A stretch of 55,903 nucleotides of DNA from JBPCPM01 sp050999155 (GCA_050999155.1 JBPCPM010000052.1:1-55903); one strand, 5' to 3'; positions 8,053 to 15,121 are shown, counted from the stretch's first letter. The notes: generated by a model from the sequence alone, not told the origin. Program-made: numbers and translations.

Positions 8053-8766
8053 GTGCGATCGGCCCGCGGATCCGGGCCGCGCGGCCGCACGGGCCTTCCA
8101 GCGGACCGCGTCGGGTTCGCGCAGGTACCGGGGCTCGACCACCTCGAGCGGGCTGGGGACTCCGGCCGCCCCGAGCCGGCACACGGCCGCGCCGGCGAGG
8201 CGGTGCGCCCGGTCTCCGGCAGGCGGAACCTCGGCGCCCGCCACCTCGAGCACCTCGCGGGCCAGCAGTGCGCCATCGCCGACGGCGAGGACCGGGCCGG
8301 GGAGTGCGCCGATCGCATCGCCGACGCGATCGACCGGGCAGGCCTGCGGACCGCTCACCGGGCTCCCGTCGGCTGCCACGGCGGCGAAGAACACCTCCGA
8401 GCGACGGGCGTCGGCCAGGGCAATGCGGGTTCCTTCACGGGTGGCCGGCACGCCGGCGACGAGGGCCTCGAGGCTGCCGACGGCGACCAGGGGCACGTCT
8501 CGGCCCTGGGCCAGGGCCCGAGCGGTGGTGATCCCGATGCGCACGCCGGTGAACGAGCCGGGGCCGATGCCGACCGCGATCCGGTCGACCTGCGCCCACC
8601 CCCCCAGCGCCTGCGCTGCGCGCTCGATCTCGACGAGCAGGGCCTCGGCGTGCCGGGGCCGGCCACCGGCAGAAGCCCCGATCGCCGCCTCCCAACGCAC
8701 CTCGTCGTCGTCGGTCGCCCCGACCACGGTGAGCGGTGTCGAGGTGTCGAGACCGAGCGTGCGCAT
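8050..8766 (-). CDS. tsaB: tRNA threonylcarbamoyladenosine biosynthesis protein TsaB
   Basis: 238 residues. It begins MRTLGLDTSTPLTVVG and contains GIGPGSFTGVRIGITTARAL (about residues 67-86), the standard TsaB motif, then DARRSEVFFA. TsaB is a catalytically inactive TsaD relative that forms the TsaBDE complex for tRNA t6A37 synthesis. It leads the tsaB-rimI-tsaD-grx-rex-GCS2 run. The C-terminal ~25 residues are basic. The gene is separated from tsaE by a short lipoprotein gene on the other strand. Confidence 0.92.
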   Translation of the reverse strand: MRTLGLDTSTPLTVVGATDDDEVRWEAAIGASAGGRPRHAEALLVEIERAAQALGGWAQVDRIAVGIGPGSFTGVRIGITTARALAQGRDVPLVAVGSLEALVAGVPATREGTRIALADARRSEVFFAAVAADGSPVSGPQACPVDRVGDAIGALPGPVLAVGDGALLAREVLEVAGAEVPPAGDRAHRLAGAAVCRLGAAGVPSPLEVVEPRYLREPDAVRWKARAAARPGSAGRSH

Positions 8767-8772
8767 GCGGCC

Positions 8773-8778
8773 ATTCTG
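8773..8778 (-). promoter_or_regulatory. Possible -10 box for tsaB (leaderless type)
   Basis: CAGAAT six bases before the tsaB ATG. The first base departs from TANNNT, but spacing is identical to the better examples in this window. Confidence 0.3.
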
Positions 8779-8830
8779 ACCATCGGCGCCCGCGTGGCGC
8801 AGGCGCCCTCGGCTCGCCGGGCGGCGCGGG

Positions 8831-8836
8831 TAGGGT
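8831..8836 (+). promoter_or_regulatory. Possible -10 box upstream of mini-ORF and lipoprotein
   Basis: TAGGGT eight bases before an ATG (8845) that opens an eight-codon ORF coupled to the lipoprotein gene. No clear -35. Confidence 0.3.
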
Positions 8837-8844
8837 CCCCGTGG

Positions 8845-8871
8845 ATGCCCTACTACGAGGAGGACGAGTGA
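8845..8871 (+). CDS. Eight-codon upstream ORF, possible leader peptide
   Basis: ATG at 8845 encodes MPYYEEDE and stops at TGA 8869-8871; the final A is also the first base of the lipoprotein ATG (TGATG). The GAGGAGGACGAG coding for EEDE doubles as the Shine-Dalgarno region (AGGAGG) of the lipoprotein gene. Either a coupled leader peptide or a chance ORF created by the ribosome-binding site. Confidence 0.3.
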   Translation: MPYYEEDE

Positions 8872-9101
8872 TGAGCGAGGTCGCCGTGACGCCGAGCACC
8901 GAACCGCGGTGGCGCCGGGGCCTGTCGAGGTGGGCCGTCGTGCTGCTGCTGGCCGCCTTCGGCACCGGGCTGGCCGCCTGCGGGGAAGACGACGCCGAGA
9001 ACGCCGCCGACGATGTCCAGAAGGAAGGCGAGAAGGCGATCGACGAGGCGGGGGACGCCATCGAAGAGGGCGTCGACGAGGCCGAGAAGGCGGTCGAGTA
9101 G
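8871..9101 (+). CDS. Small acidic lipoprotein with amphipathic repeats
   Basis: 76 residues. ATG at 8871 follows a strong AGGAGG at about 8858-8863. A short arginine-containing N-region, a hydrophobic segment (WAVVLLLAAFGTGLAAC) and lipobox LAAC predict a lipidated protein anchored outside the membrane. The remaining ~40 residues repeat an acidic amphipathic pattern (EKAIDEAG, DAIEEGVDEAEKAVE), likely one long helix. It lies on the opposite strand between tsaE and tsaB, ending six bases from the tsaE stop. No family recognised. Confidence 0.75.
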   Translation: MSEVAVTPSTEPRWRRGLSRWAVVLLLAAFGTGLAACGEDDAENAADDVQKEGEKAIDEAGDAIEEGVDEAEKAVE

Positions 9102-9107
9102 CCCGCC

Positions 9108-9530
9108 TCAGCGCAGGGTGATCTCGCGCGTGTCGGCCCCGCCGTATCGAATCTCGACGCGGAGGCCGACACGTTCACGTTCGAGCTCGCCACCTGCGAC
9201 ATCGGGCCACTCGACGAACGCGATCGCGTCCGGGGTCAGGTAGTCGTCGAGCAGCGCCGGGTCCTCGCCGTCCAGCCCACCGAGGCGGTAGAGGTCCAGG
9301 TGGCTGATGGGCGTCGGTCCCGCGTACCGGTTGCCGATGGTGAACGTGGGGCTGTGGACCCGGTCGGTGACGCCGAGGGCCCGGCACGCGCCGCGGATCA
9401 GCGTGGTCTTGCCCGCTCCGAGGTCCCCCGCGACCAACACCACGTCGCCGGGGCGCAACCGGGCGGCCAGCTCGGCTCCGACCTCCTCGGTCTGCTCTGC
9501 CGACGCGGTTGTCGTGGCTCGCCGGCTCAG
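9108..9530 (-). CDS. tsaE: tRNA threonylcarbamoyladenosine biosynthesis ATPase TsaE
   Basis: P-loop ATPase with GDLGAGKTT (Walker A), SPTFTIGNRY, HLDLYRL and VEWPD, all TsaE hallmarks. The usual domain begins about 20 residues before the Walker A loop with an EELGAxLA-type helix; here that is TEEVGAELAARLRPGD. No ATG or GTG exists in frame between the domain start and the upstream stop. The only start covering the helix is CTG at 9530, overlapping the glycosylase TGA (CTGA), giving 140 residues. A TTG at 9458 would delete the helix. Start is therefore inferred; function is secure. Confidence 0.88.
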   Translation of the reverse strand: MSRRATTTASAEQTEEVGAELAARLRPGDVVLVAGDLGAGKTTLIRGACRALGVTDRVHSPTFTIGNRYAGPTPISHLDLYRLGGLDGEDPALLDDYLTPDAIAFVEWPDVAGGELERERVGLRVEIRYGGADTREITLR

Positions 9531-11359
9531 AACAGGTCGAGCTGGTCGTCGGACGGCAGGGGCTCGTTGCCCGCCGGGCCGGCTGGGCCGGCTGTCGGGA
9601 CGGCCCTGTCGTCGGCGGGCCCAGCCGCCCCACGGGCGTGCGTGGCGCTCCTGGCCTCTGGGGGCTCCGCGACAGGGGCCTCCCCTTCGGGATCGAGAGC
9701 CTGCTCTCGCGAGAGGTCGGCGAGCTGGCGGAAGTCCTCGCGCAGCACGTTGACGTGCTGCGGGTTGCGCAGGGCCGCCGCCGGGTGAAAGACGGGCAGC
9801 ACGAACACGGGCCGGCCCCCCAGGCGGTGGACCTGCGGAGTCCCGCGGACCCGCGTGATTCCGGTCGGGTTGCCGGTGAGCAGTTTCGTAGCGAAGTTGC
9901 CCAGCGTCGCGATGACACGGGGGGCGACGAGCTCGACCTGCCGCTCCAGGTAGGGCCGGCAGGTCTCGATCTCCAGCGACTCCGGATCTCGGTTGCCCGG
10001 AGGCCGGCAGTTGTGGACCACGCCGCCAGCGGTTACGAAGTTGTGGGTCCCCTCGACATCGATGCAGAAGAACGTCGTGTCGCTGCGGGGAGTCGCGGTG
10101 ATGTCTTCGACGTCGAGATCGTCGAAGAACACCTCAGGCACGCCCGGGGCGAGCGCTCCCGGGTCGAACGCTGTCTGGCTCTCGACCTCCGGGTCGAGCT
10201 TGTACCGCATGCTCGGCGGGACGAATGGCGCGATCCGCTCACAAAGGCGCCGGGTCGTAGCGACATCGAAGTAGAGACGACTACGTGACGCCTTGGCGGG
10301 CAAGCCCAGGCGGGCCAACCCGCGGAGGAGCACCTGACGGTCCGAGTCCTCGAACCCGTTCGTCGCGATCTCGGCGAGAGGGTTCCTCCCGCCCTCTCGG
10401 ATCCGCGTGTAGCCGTCATCCATGAACCAGAAAGCGAGCATGCGCTCGTTCAGTTCGCGCTCCATCCAGATCGGGACGTTCTTTCGGTCGCCGTAGAACT
10501 CTTGGCGCAAGACGCCAAGAGACCGATGGGCCAACGTACGGACCTGTACGACGCCGTACAGCGGCGCGCCACCAGCCGCCGCCGCAACCTGGTGGTGGGA
10601 AATCCTGGGGAAAAGCTCCGACAGGAGTCCGGCCTTGAAGCGGGCGTACTCCTCTTGGCGCTCGGAGTGCCCGAAACTCAGGTACGCGGAGCTGCGGTTG
10701 AGAGATCCATCGCCAAGCAGGGTCCCAAGGACGACGTCACGCGCAACAGCGCTCATCCCCTGACCTGTGGCGATCCGGTCGCTGGGGAGTAGTTCATCAA
10801 CGCGGACGAATCCTCGTTGCGTCAGCACCGGATGGTCACCTGTGAGCTCGATGCCTACCTTCGATGCCCCAGCGCGCTTGGCCGATCGGTAACGGAGCCG
10901 GAAAACCGACCGGTCTCCGACAGGCGTCGCGTGCCAGCCGATGACCCGGCGGCGAACAAGCTGTCCTGCCGCGTCGACGGACATCACGTCTCCGTCGTAT
11001 CGGGACCGAACGAGGCGTCCAATCCGTTCCCAGGATCCATCGCCGAGCTGCACGGGCGCCCGATACCTGAGGCACTTCAAGACGTTCGCAACGAACACCG
11101 CATCGCGACTGAGCCCGACGTCGGCCAGCAGCCGATCGAGCAACCCGCCGGCCCGCCCGACGAACGGCAGGCCGCGGCGGTCCTCCTCGGCGCCCGGCGC
11201 CTCGCCCACGAACATCACGTCGGCGTTGGCGTCACCGGCCCCGAAGACCACCTGATCCCGGGTTTCGGCGAGCGGGCACAGCGTGCAGCCGGACGCCTCG
11301 TGGTAGAGGTCCACCAGCCGCTCTCGACGCTGCGCGGCGTCGGGCAGCGCCGCCGTCAC
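9527..11359 (-). CDS. Family 4 (Fe-S) uracil-DNA glycosylase interrupted by an intein
   Basis: 610-residue precursor; GTG at 11359 overlaps the fmdB stop (GTGA). The host glycosylase is residues 1-95 plus 451-610 (255 after splicing). It has Cys25-x2-Cys28, the family 4 motif GEAPGAEED (52-60), Cys451-RPPGNRDP, Cys467 and the late HPAA motif. Four cysteines with this spacing bind a [4Fe-4S] cluster in family 4 enzymes. They remove uracil from DNA after cytosine deamination. The last residues, DDQLDLF, match the QL(S/D)LF sliding-clamp-binding motif. The linker before it (about residues 550-600) is Ala/Pro/Gly-rich and probably flexible. The downstream gene is tsaE. Confidence 0.93.
   Translation of the reverse strand: MTAALPDAAQRRERLVDLYHEASGCTLCPLAETRDQVVFGAGDANADVMFVGEAPGAEEDRRGLPFVGRAGGLLDRLLADVGLSRDAVFVANVLKCLRYRAPVQLGDGSWERIGRLVRSRYDGDVMSVDAAGQLVRRRVIGWHATPVGDRSVFRLRYRSAKRAGASKVGIELTGDHPVLTQRGFVRVDELLPSDRIATGQGMSAVARDVVLGTLLGDGSLNRSSAYLSFGHSERQEEYARFKAGLLSELFPRISHHQVAAAAGGAPLYGVVQVRTLAHRSLGVLRQEFYGDRKNVPIWMERELNERMLAFWFMDDGYTRIREGGRNPLAEIATNGFEDSDRQVLLRGLARLGLPAKASRSRLYFDVATTRRLCERIAPFVPPSMRYKLDPEVESQTAFDPGALAPGVPEVFFDDLDVEDITATPRSDTTFFCIDVEGTHNFVTAGGVVHNCRPPGNRDPESLEIETCRPYLERQVELVAPRVIATLGNFATKLLTGNPTGITRVRGTPQVHRLGGRPVFVLPVFHPAAALRNPQHVNVLREDFRQLADLSREQALDPEGEAPVAEPPEARSATHARGAAGPADDRAVPTAGPAGPAGNEPLPSDDQLDLF
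10010..11074 (-). other. Intein with LAGLIDADG homing-endonuclease domain
   Basis: 355 codons in frame inside the glycosylase, between Lys95 and the extein Cys451. Splicing features: Cys1 (CLRYRAPVQLGDG), block B with TGDHPV (residues 88-93), block F CIDVEGTHNFVTAGG, terminal His-Asn (VVHN), and Cys+1. All nucleophiles are present, so splicing should work. Two LAGLIDADG motifs are visible: VLGTLLGDGSL (about 115-125) and LAFWFMDDGY (213-222), each with its acidic residue. Removing it restores VLKCRPPGNRDP, the uninterrupted family 4 sequence. A hand-counted slice (10441-10500) is about 58% GC against about 77% in the flanking host slice 11161-11220, suggesting acquisition from elsewhere. Confidence 0.93.
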
Positions 11360-11664
11360 GCGGGCTTCTTCCCCTTGCCGCCCTTCTTCTTCTTCGAGAC
11401 GATCGGCGGCAGATCGCCGTTGCGCCGCTTTTTCGCGGTGTCGGCCAGGCGCTCGGTGCGGGCGGCTTCGCGCTCGATGCGCATCGAGTGGTCGGAACGG
11501 ACTTTCGCGCCGCGACGACCGAGACGGGCGGCCGGGGACACCGACGACATCAGCCGTCGCACCTCCACCGACCCGCATTCCGGGCACGGCAGCGACCCAT
11601 CCCGAGCGACGAGCTCCTCAAAACGGTGCTCGCAGGCCCGGCACTCGAACTCGTAGATCGGCAT
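11356..11664 (-). CDS. FmdB-family zinc-ribbon protein
   Basis: 102 residues. Starts MPIYEFECRACEHRFEEL with a second knuckle CPECGS, the four-cysteine zinc ribbon of the FmdB (CxxC_CxxC_SSSS) family. After residue 45 the chain is basic and ends in a lysine-rich tail (SKKKKGGKGKKPA), suggesting nucleic-acid contact. First gene of the operon that includes the glycosylase and tsaE. A TACGAT box six bases before the ATG suggests a leaderless message and supports the start. Confidence 0.88.
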   Translation of the reverse strand: MPIYEFECRACEHRFEELVARDGSLPCPECGSVEVRRLMSSVSPAARLGRRGAKVRSDHSMRIEREAARTERLADTAKKRRNGDLPPIVSKKKKGGKGKKPA

Positions 11665-11670
11665 CGCCCA

Positions 11671-11676
11671 ATCGTA
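11671..11676 (-). promoter_or_regulatory. -10 box for the fmdB operon (leaderless type)
   Basis: TACGAT, then six bases, then ATG at 11664. Transcription would start on the start codon. It lies in the divergent intergenic region shared with the pantothenate operon. Confidence 0.5.
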
Positions 11677-11694
11677 GAGGCACCGAGCTGCGCC

Positions 11695-11700
11695 TATACT
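11695..11700 (+). promoter_or_regulatory. -10 box for the pantothenate operon
   Basis: TATACT, a near-consensus -10 hexamer, 76 bases upstream of the DUF2520 ATG, giving a leader of roughly 70 nt. The leader contains short inverted repeats (CCCCACACGGGG and CAGAC with GTCTG) but no riboswitch that I can recognise. No good -35 is visible. Confidence 0.5.
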
Positions 11701-11776
11701 TCAGGGCAGGCCGCGACCCCACACGGGGCGTGGACCCCCAACCCGACAGACCGGCTTCGCTCGTCTGGTATCTCGC

Positions 11777-12601
11777 ATGCGAGAACTGGAACGGCACTTT
11801 CCCGACGCATCCGACCTTCTCGCGCCCCTGTGCCTCGTGGGGCGCGGCCGCATGGGCTCGAGCCTGGCGCGCGCCGCCGAAACCGCGGGGCTGCAGGTGG
11901 TCACTGCCGGCCGCGGCGAGGTCGTCTCGCGCGCCGCAAACTGCCGGGTGGCGCTGTTGTGCGTGCCCGACCGGGCGATCGGCGAAGCCTGCCGGGAGCT
12001 CGCGTCCGCCGACCCGGTGCCCGCGGCCGTGGGTCACGTCAGCGGCGCCGGCAGCCTGTCGTTGCTTGACGCGGCCACCGCCCGCGGCGCCGAGACCTTT
12101 TCCGTGCACCCACTCCAGACCGTGCCCGACGGCCACGCCTCGGTGGCCGGGGCAGCCTGCGCGATCGCGGGGTCGTCCGAGAGCGCCCGGCGCCTCGCCG
12201 AGAGCCTCGCCCGGACCCTGGGGATGCGCCCGTTCACCGTGCCCGAGGAGCACCGCGGCGCCTACCACGCGGCTGCGGCCACGGCCTCGAACCTCCTGCT
12301 CGCCCTCGAGGAGTCGGCCGCCGAGCTGCTGAAGGCCGCCGGAGTCGACGAGGATCCTCGCGCGCTGCTCGGGCCGCTCGTGCTGCGCAGCGCGGAGAAC
12401 TGGATCGCCCGCGGGCCGGACGCCCTGACCGGGCCCATCGCCCGCGGCGACCAGCCCACCGTCGACGCGCACCGTGCGGCGATCGCCAAGCTCGCCCCGC
12501 ACCTGCAGCCCCTGTACGACGTCCTCGCCGACCGGGCCCGCGAGATTGCCTCGCGTACCGGAACCGCTCCGCTCCCCGATGTCCCGGTGGCCGCCCGATG
12601 A
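11777..12601 (+). CDS. DUF2520 Rossmann-fold oxidoreductase, candidate ketopantoate reductase
   Basis: 274 residues. N-terminal Rossmann domain with CLVGRGRMGSSLARAA (GxGxxG near residues 22-27) and LLCVPDRAIGEAC; the middle has VSGAGSLSLLDAA and FSVHPLQTVPDG, and the helical C-terminal half carries GAYHAAAATASNLLLAL, all DUF2520 features of the 6-phosphogluconate-dehydrogenase-like group. It overlaps panC (ATGA) and opens an operon with panC, panD and panB but no panE. The same DUF2520-panC-panD order is found in mycobacteria. Reduction of ketopantoate is a reasonable proposal, not proven. Confidence 0.85.
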   Translation: MRELERHFPDASDLLAPLCLVGRGRMGSSLARAAETAGLQVVTAGRGEVVSRAANCRVALLCVPDRAIGEACRELASADPVPAAVGHVSGAGSLSLLDAATARGAETFSVHPLQTVPDGHASVAGAACAIAGSSESARRLAESLARTLGMRPFTVPEEHRGAYHAAAATASNLLLALEESAAELLKAAGVDEDPRALLGPLVLRSAENWIARGPDALTGPIARGDQPTVDAHRAAIAKLAPHLQPLYDVLADRAREIASRTGTAPLPDVPVAAR

Positions 12602-13461
12602 AGGTCGTGCGGACCCCCGAGCAGGTACGTGAGGCCGTGGGGGCAGCTCGGGCCGAGGGCTTGTCGATCGGGCTCGTGCCCACGATGGGCGCCTTCCACC
12701 GCGGCCACCTTGAGCTGATGGCCGCCGCGGGCCGCGCCTGCGACACCGTCGTCGTCAGCCTGTTCGTCAACCCCACCCAGTTCGGCGCCGGCGAGGACCT
12801 CGACGGCTACCCGCGGGCCTTTGAGCGCGATCGGGCCCTGGCCGAGGAGGCAGGCGCCGACGTGCTGTATGCCCCGGAGCCCGGGACCGTGTACCCGCCG
12901 GGGTTCTGCACCTGGGTCGAGGTCCACGGGCTGACCGACGTGTTGTGCGGCGACCCGGCCCACCGCGGCGCCGAGCACTTCCGCGGCGTTACCACGGTCG
13001 TGACCAAGCTGCTGAACACTGTCGCACCGGATCGGGCCTTCTTCGGGCAGAAGGACGCCCAGCAGGCGTTGGTCCTGCGGCGCATGGTTCGCGACCTCGA
13101 CATCCCCACGGCAGTGGACCTGCTGCCCACGGTGCGCGAACCCGACGGCCTCGCGATGAGCTCGCGCAACGCCTACCTCTCCGACGCCGACCGCGATCAG
13201 GCGCTCGCCCTCTCGCGTGGCCTGCGGGCCGCCGAGCAGCGGGCACACAACGGCGAGACGGACACCGCGCAGCTGGTGCGGGCCGCCGAGACCGAGCTGG
13301 CCCCGCTCGAGGTGGAGTACCTCGAAGCGCGCGACGCCGAAGACCTGAGCCCCGCCTCCACCCTCAACGGCCGGCCCGTGCTGCTCGCGGTCGCCGCCCG
13401 CGTGGGCCCGGCGCGGCTCATCGACAACGTAATCATCCCCCCAAACGGAGGAGTCCAATGA
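12598..13461 (+). CDS. panC: Pantothenate synthetase
   Basis: 287 residues, standard length. Nucleotidyl-transferase motif PTMGAFHRGHLEL (HxGH at residues 34-37), VVSLFVNPTQFG, FFGQKDAQQ and the MSSRN motif in place of KMSKS. It condenses pantoate and beta-alanine with ATP cleavage to AMP. Overlaps its neighbours on both sides by four bases, so the four pan-operon proteins are translationally coupled. Confidence 0.97.
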   Translation: MKVVRTPEQVREAVGAARAEGLSIGLVPTMGAFHRGHLELMAAAGRACDTVVVSLFVNPTQFGAGEDLDGYPRAFERDRALAEEAGADVLYAPEPGTVYPPGFCTWVEVHGLTDVLCGDPAHRGAEHFRGVTTVVTKLLNTVAPDRAFFGQKDAQQALVLRRMVRDLDIPTAVDLLPTVREPDGLAMSSRNAYLSDADRDQALALSRGLRAAEQRAHNGETDTAQLVRAAETELAPLEVEYLEARDAEDLSPASTLNGRPVLLAVAARVGPARLIDNVIIPPNGGVQ

Positions 13462-13886
13462 AGCGCACGATGCTCAAGTCGAAGATCCATCGCGCGACTG
13501 TTACCGACAGCAACCTGCACTACGTGGGCTCGATAACGCTCGATCCCGAGCTCATGGAAGCGGCCGACATCCTTCCCCACGAGCACGTCCACGTGCTCGA
13601 CATCGACAACGGCGCCCGCTTCGAGACCTACGCCATCGAGGGCGAGCGAGGCCACCGGACCTGCCAGATCAACGGCGCCGCGGCCCGCCTCGTGCACCCG
13701 GGCGACAAGGTCATCGTCCTCACGTACGCCGCGTACACCGAGGCCGAGCTCACCTACTACGAGCCACGCGTCGTCCACGTCGACGACGCCAACGACCCGG
13801 TCGTCGTCGACACGCATCCGGAGGTCCTGCTCGCCGGGTCCGACGCGACAGCCCGGCCCGAGGACATGGAGAGCAGCGTCCGATGA
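13458..13886 (+). CDS. panD: Aspartate 1-decarboxylase (pyruvoyl enzyme)
   Basis: 142 residues starting MKRTMLKSKIHRATVTDSN, the family N-terminus with Lys9 and His11. The self-processing site is Gly24-Ser25 in YVGSITLD; Ser25 becomes the pyruvoyl cofactor. Later motifs DNGARFETYAI and NGAAARLVHPGDKVIV are present. It makes beta-alanine for PanC. A GGAGGAG-type site at about 13448-13453 precedes the ATG and may add independent initiation besides the ATGA coupling. Confidence 0.97.
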   Translation: MKRTMLKSKIHRATVTDSNLHYVGSITLDPELMEAADILPHEHVHVLDIDNGARFETYAIEGERGHRTCQINGAAARLVHPGDKVIVLTYAAYTEAELTYYEPRVVHVDDANDPVVVDTHPEVLLAGSDATARPEDMESSVR

Positions 13887-14800
13887 GCGCCCATCCCACC
13901 GAACCCCTGGTCCCCACGGCCGAACGCCGCCCGGTCAGCCTGCCCGAGCTGCAGGAGGCCAAGCGTGACGGCCGTCCGATCGTCATGGTCACTGCCTACG
14001 ACCATCCCTCAGCCCAGGTGGTACAGGAGGCCGGGGTCGACATCGTGCTCGTCGGCGACTCGGCGGCCATGACGGTGCTCGGGCACGACTCGACGGTGCC
14101 GGTCACGGTCGCGGAGATGCTGATGCTGACCGCCGCCGTGCGCCGCGGGCTGCGGACGCCGCTGCTGGTCGGCGATCTGCCGTTCGGCTCCTACGAGGCC
14201 TCCAGCGCGCTGGCCGTCGAGACCGCGCAGCGGTTCGTCAAGGAAGCCGGGTGCGATGCCGTGAAGATCGAAGGCGGCGGAGCCTCGGTGGATCGGGCGC
14301 GCGCGATCGTCCGTGCCGGGATCCCGGTGATGGGCCATGTCGGCCTGACCCCGCAGACCGCGACCGCGCTCGGAGGGTTCCGCGCCCAGGGACGGACAGC
14401 CCACCGTGCGCTGGAGGTCGCCCGCGATGCCCTGTCGCTGCAGGCCGCCGGATGCTTTTCCATCGTGTTCGAGGCCATCCCCCACGAGGTCTCGGCGGAG
14501 ATCGTCCCCCGCCTGTCGGTTCCGGTGATCGGGATCGGGGCCGGGTCGGGCACCGACGGCCAGGTCCTCGTGTTCCACGACCTGCTGGGCATCTACGGCG
14601 GCCACTCGCCCCGGTTTGCCAAGCGCTTCGCGGACATCCGCGAACAGATGGTGCGTGGCGTCGGGGCGTACGTGACCGAGGTGCGCGAGGGAACGTTCCC
14701 CGCAGCCGAGCACACGTACAGCATCGATCCCGCCGAGCTGCAGGGCCTGCGCGCCCGGCTCGACGGCGAGGAGCTGACCGGGAGTCCCTGGGACTGGTAG
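13883..14800 (+). CDS. panB: 3-methyl-2-oxobutanoate hydroxymethyltransferase
   Basis: 305 residues; the first ~25 are an extra N-terminal extension. TIM-barrel motifs: MVTAYDHPSAQVVQEAGVD, LVGDSAAMTVLGHDST, VKIEGGG, GHVGLTPQ and PVIGIGAGSGTDGQVLVFHD. It forms ketopantoate from 2-oxoisovalerate and methylene-tetrahydrofolate. Last gene of the pan operon, overlapping panD by ATGA. The usual DSLGM motif reads DSAAM here, a mild change next to the metal-binding aspartate. Confidence 0.95.
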   Translation: MSAHPTEPLVPTAERRPVSLPELQEAKRDGRPIVMVTAYDHPSAQVVQEAGVDIVLVGDSAAMTVLGHDSTVPVTVAEMLMLTAAVRRGLRTPLLVGDLPFGSYEASSALAVETAQRFVKEAGCDAVKIEGGGASVDRARAIVRAGIPVMGHVGLTPQTATALGGFRAQGRTAHRALEVARDALSLQAAGCFSIVFEAIPHEVSAEIVPRLSVPVIGIGAGSGTDGQVLVFHDLLGIYGGHSPRFAKRFADIREQMVRGVGAYVTEVREGTFPAAEHTYSIDPAELQGLRARLDGEELTGSPWDW

Positions 14801-14818
14801 CCGGGGTGGGTCCGCCGT

Positions 14819-15115
14819 TCAGTCGTCGTCTACGTCGGGCAGCTCGGCCCGGAACCCACCCTCGCCGTCGGTGAGCACGATCCGGACCTGGCGCGTGCGG
14901 GCCCCTCGGCGCTCGGCGCAGTTGAAGCTCGTCCCGCGCTCGGCGCTGACCTCGCTCGGGCATGAGACGCTGTCCGGCGGGATCTCGGCGTTCTCGGCAA
15001 GCTGGCGCTCGAGCTCGGTCTCGAGCGCGGCCACGTCGAGGCTCGACTCGCCGCAGCCGACCACCACGATCGACAACAACGCCAAGAGCAGCGGTTTCTT
15101 GCCGGCGCGAGGCAT
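14819..15115 (-). CDS. DUF4333-like lipoprotein
   Basis: 98 residues. Short basic start (MPRAGKK), hydrophobic stretch and lipobox VVGC, so probably a lipoprotein. The mature part has VSCPSEVSAERGTSFNC, the Cys-Pro ... Gly-x-x-Phe-x-Cys pattern of DUF4333, common in actinobacterial exported proteins and likely forming a disulphide. Convergent with panB, 18 bases apart. A TAGCGT box six bases before the ATG supports this start. Confidence 0.8.
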   Translation of the reverse strand: MPRAGKKPLLLALLSIVVVGCGESSLDVAALETELERQLAENAEIPPDSVSCPSEVSAERGTSFNCAERRGARTRQVRIVLTDGEGGFRAELPDVDDD

Positions 15116-15121
15116 CTGCCA

